Assembly: GCA_964516635.1 (NCBI GenBank)
Contig: CAZEZY010000079.1
Location: 1 to 11,068, forward strand
From: CAZEZY01 sp964516635
GTDB taxonomy: Bacteria > Pseudomonadota > Gammaproteobacteria > Burkholderiales > Burkholderiaceae_C
Length of the DNA stretch: 11,068 nt
Reading direction: 5' to 3'
Positions 1 to 5,355 of this stretch are shown here, in pieces. The position numbers were made by a program, and so were the translations under genes. How positions within the stretch are numbered: position 1 is the first letter of the stretch; each line of letters opens with the position of its first letter. The notes under the pieces were generated by a model that searched no databases, was not told the origin of the DNA, and saw only the letters and a list, made by a program, of their open reading frames with translations.

Positions 1-49
1 CATCGAAGAAGTGGACGAATCGAAAGCCCGATCGTTCAGTTTCTCCTGA
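1..49 (+). CDS. C-terminal end of an unidentified protein (partial)
   Basis: An open frame enters from the left edge and closes with TGA at 47-49, giving a tail of 15 residues, IEEVDESKARSFSFS. It is too short to identify. Because pilR lies downstream on the same strand, with pilA interposed on the other strand, the sensor kinase gene pilS is one candidate, but nothing in these residues proves it. No + strand U-tract terminator follows; the hairpin at 69-87 has its T-tract only on the minus strand. Coding status itself is inferred from the open frame and the terminator just beyond it. Confidence 0.35.
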   Translation, partial: IEEVDESKARSFSFS

Positions 50-60
50 CAACCCGACCC

Positions 61-87
61 AAAAAAAACAGCCCTTCAAGAGGGCTG
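61..87 (-). terminator. Rho-independent terminator, minus strand (distal, pilA side)
   Basis: Read on the minus strand, a perfect 7-bp stem (CAGCCCT / AGGGCTG, loop CTTGA) is followed directly by eight T residues (bases 68-61). This is a textbook intrinsic terminator for leftward transcription. It lies about 170 bases beyond the pilA stop and 12 bases beyond the stop of the convergent left-edge gene. It probably catches pilA read-through and protects that gene from antisense transcription. Confidence 0.8.
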
Positions 88-177
88 CGGCCACCGTTGA
101 TGCGCTGCGCTGTGCTCGATCAGGGGATCGATTTCATTCACGTCTCAACGGGGCAGTACACCAAGTCAGCCGTTCGT

Positions 178-218
178 GAAAACAGCCGATGGGGTGTACA
201 AAAGCCACCCACATCGGC
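178..218 (-). terminator. Terminator-like hairpin just downstream of pilA
   Basis: On the minus strand, arms GCCGATG-T-GGGTG and CACCC-CATCGGC (bases 218-206 and 196-185) form a 12-bp stem with one bulged base and a 9-base loop. The short T-rich run TGTTTTC follows. The hairpin starts about 38 bases after the pilA stop, the usual place for an intrinsic terminator. The U-tract is weaker than that of the hairpin at 61-87, so termination may be partial, or the structure may mainly protect the 3' end of the abundant pilin mRNA. No gene is visible in the 207 bases between 50 and 256. Confidence 0.6.
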
Positions 219-256
219 CGCGTCATTCAAAAGTCCAACCTCAACAATAGCGACTG

Positions 257-745
257 TTATGTCAGGTTGTTACGGCAAGAAGGGGGAACCAGCGAGTGAA
301 GGGTGTTGGTTGCGTGGCAAGTCCAAAAAACTTGGCCCGTGGTCGTGTTGAAATCAGGGCGAAGTTGAAGCGTGACGGAACCAGCAGCAGAGGATGTCAC
401 AATCTGAAGGCGGCCCAAGGGGTTCGCGGCAGTAGCAGCACCGGCCCAGCAAAGAGCAGCGGTATCGGTGGTCGAAGTGGCAACAGTGTTCGCAACAATG
501 TTACCAGTTACAGCGATGGTCTTGATACCCGTGCAAACTGTGCCTGCAGCAATGGCGTTGTTGGCGATGATGTTTTCACTCACCGTGGCCTTGGAAGCAG
601 CCAGATGCCCGACAGCCTCTGAAACCCGTGCGCGGATCGTGTAGTCGTTGTAAGCGGGAATGGCCACGGCCGCCAGAATGCCGAGAATGGCCACCACGAT
701 CATCAGTTCGATCAGGGTGAAACCCTTTTGAGAGTGTTTCTTCAT
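257..745 (-). CDS. pilA: Type IV major pilin PilA
   Basis: A prepilin of 162 residues, the main structural subunit of type IV pili, made in the inner membrane and polymerised into the fibre. It has a short basic leader MKKHSQKG cut by prepilin peptidase at G8/F9. The hydrophobic N-terminal helix follows (residues 9-36), with the conserved Glu at mature position 5 (E13), P30 and the typical sequence IPAYNDY. The globular part has four cysteines, C71, C99, C143 and C157; the last pair would close the C-terminal disulfide loop typical of this family. The start at 743-745 is chosen over an in-frame ATG 14 codons upstream because GGAG sits 6 bases before it and it gives a standard leader. The gene is divergent from pilR and preceded by a sigma-54 promoter. 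That genomic position, the length and the single strong promoter favour major pilin over minor pilin; this is inference. Confidence 0.92.
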   Translation of the reverse strand: MKKHSQKGFTLIELMIVVAILGILAAVAIPAYNDYTIRARVSEAVGHLAASKATVSENIIANNAIAAGTVCTGIKTIAVTGNIVANTVATSTTDTAALCWAGAATAANPLGRLQIVTSSAAGSVTLQLRPDFNTTTGQVFWTCHATNTLHSLVPPSCRNNLT

Positions 746-802
746 GTAAAGCTCCATGCAGGTTGATGCGCACTTGAAAGGACTCAAGTGCTATTTGTAT
801 TA

Positions 803-818
803 TGCATCAACCGTGCCA
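803..818 (-). promoter_or_regulatory. Sigma-54 (-24/-12) promoter of pilA
   Basis: On the minus strand the sequence is TGGCACGGTTGATGCA, against the RpoN consensus TGGCACG-N4-TTGCA. It matches at every fixed position except one (A for the first T of the -12 element), with the invariant GG and GC correctly spaced. Transcription should start near base 793, giving a leader of about 48 bases before the pilA ATG. RpoN-dependent pilA transcription activated by PilR is established in Pseudomonas, and pilR lies divergently next door here. Confidence 0.88.
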
Positions 819-877
819 GCCCCCGATAGGGGGAGCGCCCCTGAGTGGGCCACCCAACCCGGGCTCACTTCATTGAT

Positions 878-899
878 TTTTCACGTGAAAATTTCACGT
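878..899. promoter_or_regulatory. Candidate activator (PilR) binding region
   Basis: A perfect 14-bp palindrome TTTTCACGTGAAAA (878-891) is followed at once by a further half-site copy TTTCACGT (892-899), so TTTCACGT recurs with a 13-base period. The palindrome centre lies about 90 bases upstream of the predicted pilA start, a normal position for an enhancer of a sigma-54 activator. It is also 60-80 bases upstream of pilR, so autoregulation is possible. The assignment to PilR is inference from position; the Pseudomonas-type TGTC motif is not present here. Confidence 0.45.
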
Positions 900-958
900 T
901 GCATCGCGAAACCCGGGCGCCCCATGGGGGTTGCGCCGCGTTACCGTAAACTCAAGGC

Positions 959-2368
959 ATGGCCCATTCTCCTCGCTTGCTGGTGGTTGACGACGAACCC
1001 GACCTGCGCACGCTGTACGAACTCAGTCTGCTGAAAATCGGCTATGCGGTCGATGCCGTGGCCGACCTGGCCAGTGCCCGCCAGTGCCTGGCCCAGGAAC
1101 GCTATGACCTGCTGATCATCGACATGCGTCTGCCCGACGGGATGGGGCTGGAACTGGTTCGCGAGCTGCGACAGGCCCATCGGCCTGAAAAATCGATGGT
1201 CATCACGGCTTATGGCTCCGCCGAAAATGCCGTGGAAGCCCTCAAGGCGGGGGCGTTTGATTACCTCACCAAGCCGGTGGACCCGGTTCAGTTGCGCAGC
1301 GCCGTGGCGAACGCCCTGCGTGACGGCAAGGCTCAAAGCCCTGCACCCGCAGATCACCCTGGCCGGGTTTCGCCCGATCATTCGCCTGCCCATCCCTCGG
1401 TGGCGTTCATCGCCGGACAATCGGTCGGCATCCAGAAGGTTCGAGACCAGATTCAGCGCATGGCCAACAGCATGGCCCCGGTGCTGGTGCAAGGCGAGTC
1501 GGGTACCGGCAAAGAACTGGTGGCCAAGGCCATTCACGCGTGTGGCCAGCGGTCCGCTGGCCCCTTGGTGGCCGTGAACTGCGGCGCGATTCCTGAATCC
1601 CTGATGGAAGCCGAGTTTTTCGGGGTGCGAAAGGGGGCCTACACAGGCGCCACGGCCGACCGCATCGGATACTTTCAGGCGGCCAGCGGGGGCACCCTGT
1701 TCCTGGACGAAATCGGCGACCTGCCCTTGCCCATGCAGGCCAAATTGTTGCGTGCCATTCAGGAAAGACAGGTGCGCCCCCTGGGCTCCACCCAGGAAGA
1801 AGCCACCGATGTGCGCATCATCAGCGCCACCCATCACGATCTTCCCCGTGCGGTGCAAGAAGGCCGCTTCCGGCAAGATCTGTTCTACCGCATCAACGTC
1901 ATTGAGATCGCCATGCCGCCGCTGCGCGATCGCATCGATGACCTGCCTGAACTGATCGACAACCTGCTGAGGCGGCTCTCGCAACGCAATGGTTTATCCA
2001 CTGCGCCCAGACTGGACCGTGAAGCGCTGCAGAAACTCAGCCGTTACCCCTTCCCCGGCAATGTGCGAGAGCTGGAGAACATCCTGGAGCGCGCCATGGC
2101 CCTCCACCCGGGCCCCGTTCTGGGCATCGAAGCCATTCATCTGGCGCCCATTGAATGCGAAAAACCGGGCTTCGCGGGCAGCGACCATCGCCTCCCGCTG
2201 CCCACCCCAGCAGGCCTTCAACACCCGCTGAACGAGGACGCCCCCACACGCGAAGAAATCGAACAATGGTTGCACGTCAACCGATGGAACCAGAGCCAGA
2301 CGGCCCGACAATTGGGCTGGACACTCTCCAAACTGCGTTACTGGATGCAGCGGCTGGGGCTGGAGTAA
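959..2368 (+). CDS. pilR: NtrC-family sigma-54 response regulator PilR
   Basis: A cytoplasmic response regulator of 469 residues with the full three-domain layout. The receiver domain (about 5-122) has the acidic pair D11/D12, phospho-acceptor D55, T83 and K105. A linker of about 25 residues follows. The AAA+ sigma-54 activation domain (about 150-385) has Walker A GESGTGKE (179-186), GAYTGA loop (226-231, Tyr in place of the usual Phe), Walker B TLFLDE (246-251) and PGNVRELE (366-373). A Fis-type helix-turn-helix lies at 432-469, ending RYWMQRLGLE as in PilR proteins. Family knowledge: after phosphorylation by PilS it remodels sigma-54 holoenzyme at the pilA promoter. The ATG at 959 is effectively the only start, because an in-frame TAA lies at 947-949; the Shine-Dalgarno is poor (AAGG very close to the ATG). 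No pilS gene is adjacent; the preceding gene is the divergent pilA. Length is slightly above the roughly 445 residues of Pseudomonas PilR. Confidence 0.92.
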   Translation: MAHSPRLLVVDDEPDLRTLYELSLLKIGYAVDAVADLASARQCLAQERYDLLIIDMRLPDGMGLELVRELRQAHRPEKSMVITAYGSAENAVEALKAGAFDYLTKPVDPVQLRSAVANALRDGKAQSPAPADHPGRVSPDHSPAHPSVAFIAGQSVGIQKVRDQIQRMANSMAPVLVQGESGTGKELVAKAIHACGQRSAGPLVAVNCGAIPESLMEAEFFGVRKGAYTGATADRIGYFQAASGGTLFLDEIGDLPLPMQAKLLRAIQERQVRPLGSTQEEATDVRIISATHHDLPRAVQEGRFRQDLFYRINVIEIAMPPLRDRIDDLPELIDNLLRRLSQRNGLSTAPRLDREALQKLSRYPFPGNVRELENILERAMALHPGPVLGIEAIHLAPIECEKPGFAGSDHRLPLPTPAGLQHPLNEDAPTREEIEQWLHVNRWNQSQTARQLGWTLSKLRYWMQRLGLE

Positions 2369-2490
2369 TCCATGGTGTCAGTGCCAATGCTGGCCCGCGC
2401 TGCAACGCTGGTCCCCGGTTCCATGCCTTTTGTCAGCCATTCACCCCATGAAGGTTCTTTTCCTGCCAAACTCCAACCGATGAGGTACAC

Positions 2491-2862
2491 ATGAAAACAA
2501 GTCATCGTGGTTTCACGCTGGTTGAATTGCTGATCGTGGTGGCCATCGTGGCCATTCTTGCGTCTGTTGCCATTCCCACTTACCAGCGGTATGTCTCGGA
2601 AGGACGGCGCGCCGATGCGGCGGCCGGTCTGCTGGAAATTCAGCAGAAGCTGGAACGCTGGCGGGTCAACAACCCCAGCTATTCAGGTTGTACCGACTGC
2701 ACCGCGCCCGGCAACACATCGGCCACTTTCGCCATCAGCGATGCAACGTCCACGACCTACACCATCACGGCCACCCTCACACCCGCTGACGCCGACTGCC
2801 CCACCATGTCGATCAACCAGAATGGTGAAAAAGGCGGCAATGCCGTTTGCTGGAAGAACTGA
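2491..2862 (+). CDS. pilE: PilE-type minor type IV pilin
   Basis: A small prepilin of 123 residues. Leader MKTSHRG is cut at G7/F8, followed by FTLVELLIVVAIVAILASVA with Glu at mature position 5 (E12), P29 and the RRADA segment that marks the end of the N-terminal helix in PilE-like pilins. The globular part carries C67, C70, C103 and C120; the ending NAVCWKN with a nearby MSINQNGEKGG stretch is typical of the PilE/ComP-like minor pilin group. GAGGT stands 4 bases before the ATG, a good ribosome binding site. It is the first gene of the minor-pilin operon, with fimT 3 bases after its stop. The 122 bases after pilR hold no convincing sigma-54 or sigma-70 promoter, so read-through from pilR is possible. 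Likely role: part of the tip/priming complex. Confidence 0.85.
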   Translation: MKTSHRGFTLVELLIVVAIVAILASVAIPTYQRYVSEGRRADAAAGLLEIQQKLERWRVNNPSYSGCTDCTAPGNTSATFAISDATSTTYTITATLTPADADCPTMSINQNGEKGGNAVCWKN

Positions 2863-2865
2863 CGC

Positions 2866-3366
2866 ATGTCACGCACCCATCGCGCCCCGAGCCACCAGGG
2901 TTTTACCCTGGTCGAGTTGATGGTGGCCCTCACGGTGTTGGCGATCTTGACCGTCATTGCACTGCCCACCATCGAAGGCATGCGTGAACGTGCTCGCTTG
3001 AGTGCGGCCACCGATGCCATTCACGCCCACCTGCAATTTGCCCGGTCAGAAAGCATCAAACAGGGGCGCGACCTTTACGTCAGCATCACCACCGGGGCCA
3101 ACTGGTGCGTGGGCATCACCCACAACGCCGCGGGTTGCACCTGCAACACCGCCGGCGATTGTGTTTTCGGGCCCACTGGCGCAACGCAATCCCGAACCCT
3201 GCTGTCCAGTGAATTTTCTGTGACCAGCATCACCTCCACGGTGACCACCATTCGATTTGACAGCCGCCGGGGCTCCATCCCCACCCCGGGCACGCTGACG
3301 ATCAACGGCGCCACCGAAAGCCAGCAAATTGCTTACAACTTGTCTGGGCAAATCGTCGCACCATGA
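2866..3366 (+). CDS. fimT: FimT/FimU (GspH-like) minor pilin
   Basis: A prepilin of 166 residues. Leader MSRTHRAPSHQG is cut at G12/F13, then FTLVELMVALTVLAILTVIALP with Glu at mature position 5 (E17). The downstream segment with LQFARSESIKQG is the hallmark of the GspH/FimT family (residues about 50-65), and the C-terminal half contains IRFDSRRG, LTINGA and a final G-Q-I-V strand typical of GspH proteins. Four cysteines cluster in about 20 residues (NWC...GCTC...DCVFG). Family role: pseudopilin-like adaptor near the pilus tip that helps prime assembly; in some bacteria FimT/FimU-type pilins bind DNA during uptake. It starts 3 bases after pilE and its stop overlaps the pilW start by 4 bases. 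FimT versus FimU cannot be settled from sequence alone. Confidence 0.85.
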   Translation: MSRTHRAPSHQGFTLVELMVALTVLAILTVIALPTIEGMRERARLSAATDAIHAHLQFARSESIKQGRDLYVSITTGANWCVGITHNAAGCTCNTAGDCVFGPTGATQSRTLLSSEFSVTSITSTVTTIRFDSRRGSIPTPGTLTINGATESQQIAYNLSGQIVAP

Positions 3367-4130
3367 AGCCCCCATTCCATTACCGAGGGGCCCAGCGCCA
3401 ACAAGGGGTTTCCTTGATCGAATTGATGGTCGGATTGACCGTCGGTCTGATCATCGTCATGGCTGCCGGGGCCATGTACATCACCAACCTCCTGTCAGCG
3501 CGCGATACCGGTGCCTCCCTCAGGCTGAACAGCGAAGTCCGCATGGCCATGGACGTGATGATCGATGAAATTCGAAGAGCGGGCTATTCCCCCGGCAACA
3601 CGCCCGCAACCAATCCCTTCATGGCGGCCGGCACCGATCTTCGCGTGAACGCCGCGGGCACCTGTGTCGAGTTCGCCTACGATGCCAATGGCAATGGCGT
3701 GGTTGACGATGGGTCGGGGGCCGCACCCAGCGAGTACTTCGGCTTCCGCATCACCAATGGCATATTGGAAACCCGAACCGGAGGGACTGCGGCCCTCAAC
3801 GACTGCAATACCGGCACCTGGAATCAACTGACGACACCGGCATTTGTGACCTTGTCACCCACCGGAAGCACGCCTTACTTTTCAATCGGTTACCAGTGCA
3901 TGGACACCACCAGCAACACCCCATCAACGGCCTCGGTGGCGGAGCGTTGCCTCACGAGTGCCAATTCATTCAACAGTTTGCCATCAGGGACCAACACCAA
4001 TCTGCTGGAAACCCGCACGGTGACGGTGTCGTTCACGGCGACATCCCCGGTGGAATCCACCTTTCGAGCCGTTGCACAGCAAAGTGTGTGGGTCAGAAAC
4101 AACCGGGTGATTCCGGTTCAGGTGCCATGA
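3363..4130 (+). CDS. pilW: PilW-like minor pilin
   Basis: A prepilin of 255 residues. Basic leader ends QRQQG15, cut before V16; then VSLIELMVGLTVGLIIVMAAGAMY with Glu at mature position 5 (E20). The following stretch (SEVRMAMDVMIDEIRRAGYS, about residues 53-73) is the usual PilW signature, and a variable cysteine-containing beta-rich globular part follows. The C-terminus WVRNNRVIPVQVP resembles the standard PilW ending (R-N-R). Start and fimT stop overlap as ATGA, and its stop overlaps the pilX start in the same way, which implies translational coupling and near-equal production of the tip components. Family role: core member of the PilV/W/X priming complex in the inner membrane. Confidence 0.87.
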   Translation: MKPPFHYRGAQRQQGVSLIELMVGLTVGLIIVMAAGAMYITNLLSARDTGASLRLNSEVRMAMDVMIDEIRRAGYSPGNTPATNPFMAAGTDLRVNAAGTCVEFAYDANGNGVVDDGSGAAPSEYFGFRITNGILETRTGGTAALNDCNTGTWNQLTTPAFVTLSPTGSTPYFSIGYQCMDTTSNTPSTASVAERCLTSANSFNSLPSGTNTNLLETRTVTVSFTATSPVESTFRAVAQQSVWVRNNRVIPVQVP

Positions 4131-5353
4131 GGATCGATGCCATGCCAAGCCGACCCCTCCCTGCCAGTCGGGCAGTCCAACAGGGCATCTCCACCCTGCT
4201 GCTCACGACCCTGATCCTGTTTCTGGCCGCACTGGTCACCCTTGCATTGTCGCGCTCCGCCATCATGGAGCAGCGAATGGCAGGCAACCAGATCCGGCAC
4301 AAGCAAGCCTTCGAAGCGGCACAAGAAGGGTTAGACCGGTCTCTGGTGTTCATCCAGACCGCCCCAGGCGGTGTGGACCAAAACGACGACAACGTGGCCG
4401 ATGCGGCTCCACTCCTGGCGCCGGTGTCTGGCGTGGGCCCGAGCTTCTACGTGGCCTTTTGCGAGCCCAACTCGACGGCCACCTGTCCTGAGACGCCGGG
4501 TGCACCCACCTGCGCCGCAGCGGTGCAGCCCGTCCATTTCAACACGCCGCTGGTGGCCTCTTGCGGCTGGAGCGACGATCTGATCGGCCGCACCTTGATC
4601 ACCCAGCGGCTCGGCGCCATCTCCACCATGTCTGCGCCCCCACAGAACCCCTTGGTATCCAAAGGCACCATCAGCCTACAGGGCAGTTCCAGCGTGGTCA
4701 ATTTTTTCAACAACCTGACCATTTGGTCGGGCGGCGCATTGACCCTGACGGGCTCTGCGAAAAGCTTTGTTCGCCTTCCGAGCCTGGCGCCGCCTGCGTC
4801 TGGCGCAGCCCCGCCGGATGCGCCCAACACCTGCACCGCATCCGCCGACTACGTGTGCCCAAGCGACCTCAACAACACGGGCCCCGATGTGATGGATGCC
4901 GACACCGCTCTGTCTTCCCTGACCAATGCGTCGATGTTCGAGCATTTTTTTGGCGTATCGACCCTGGCTGCCTATGAAAAAACCGCTTCCCAAATCCTGA
5001 CCCCGGCTGCCTTCAGCACGGCAGCCGCGGGCCTGCGGGGCGAATCGGTGGTCATCACCGGTTCGGTGACTTTGCCGAATGCCACCATCGGTACCCGCGT
5101 CCGACCCGTGCTGCTGGTGGTTGATGGTGATCTCACTTTCACGGGCACCCCTGACGTTCACGGGATCGTGTATGTCACGGGCAATGTCACGGGCGGTGGG
5201 AACCCGCGAATCCAGGGGGCCTTGGTGGTGCAAGGCAATGTGTCACCCACAGGCAGTTTGAATCTCATTCACGACCCGTTTGTGGTCAGCAATGCCGCCA
5301 CCCTCACCGGCCGTGTGGGATGGCTGCCCGGAACCTGGCGCGATTGGAACTGA
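4127..5353 (+). CDS. pilX: PilX-like minor pilin with long beta-solenoid-like extension
   Basis: A protein of 408 residues; classical PilX proteins are roughly 170-200. Leader ends QQG20, cut before I21. Mature position 5 is Leu (L25), not Glu, as in PilX/GspK-type minor pilins that sit at the very tip. The segment SRSAIMEQRMAGN (42-54) plus KQAFEAAQEGLDR is the PilX N-terminal signature. Residues about 105-155 hold four of the six cysteines. From about 179 onward there are short beta-strand repeats rich in G, T, S, N and V (for example SVVITGSVTLPNATIG, VLLVVDGDLTFTG, VYVTGNVTGGG, ALVVQGNV), which look like turns of a beta-solenoid or bactofilin-like fold. The end is GWLPGTWRDWN. The ATG at 4127 overlaps the pilW stop and has AGGTG just upstream; the frame is open much further back inside pilW, but that part is not pilin-like. 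Confidence 0.8.
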   Translation: MRIDAMPSRPLPASRAVQQGISTLLLTTLILFLAALVTLALSRSAIMEQRMAGNQIRHKQAFEAAQEGLDRSLVFIQTAPGGVDQNDDNVADAAPLLAPVSGVGPSFYVAFCEPNSTATCPETPGAPTCAAAVQPVHFNTPLVASCGWSDDLIGRTLITQRLGAISTMSAPPQNPLVSKGTISLQGSSSVVNFFNNLTIWSGGALTLTGSAKSFVRLPSLAPPASGAAPPDAPNTCTASADYVCPSDLNNTGPDVMDADTALSSLTNASMFEHFFGVSTLAAYEKTASQILTPAAFSTAAAGLRGESVVITGSVTLPNATIGTRVRPVLLVVDGDLTFTGTPDVHGIVYVTGNVTGGGNPRIQGALVVQGNVSPTGSLNLIHDPFVVSNAATLTGRVGWLPGTWRDWN

Positions 5354-5355
5354 TC

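Noticed and set aside
97..351. Plus-strand frame of 84 codons after the left-edge gene
   Set aside because: It runs across the terminator region and into the antisense of pilA, has no ribosome binding site and no recognisable features.
941..1984. Open frame of 347 codons on the minus strand opposite pilR
   Set aside because: Shadow of the well-supported pilR reading frame; His/Gly/Gln-rich translation without any domain.
2453..2467. GG-N10-GC spacing resembling a sigma-54 promoter before pilE
   Set aside because: Only the invariant GG and GC fit; the rest of the -24 element does not, and the resulting leader would be only about 14 bases.
3896..4126. Upstream extension of the pilX frame into pilW (77 further codons)
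   Set aside because: The added residues are not pilin-like and would bury the prepilin leader. The ATGA start at 4127 with AGGTG upstream gives a normal leader ending QQG.
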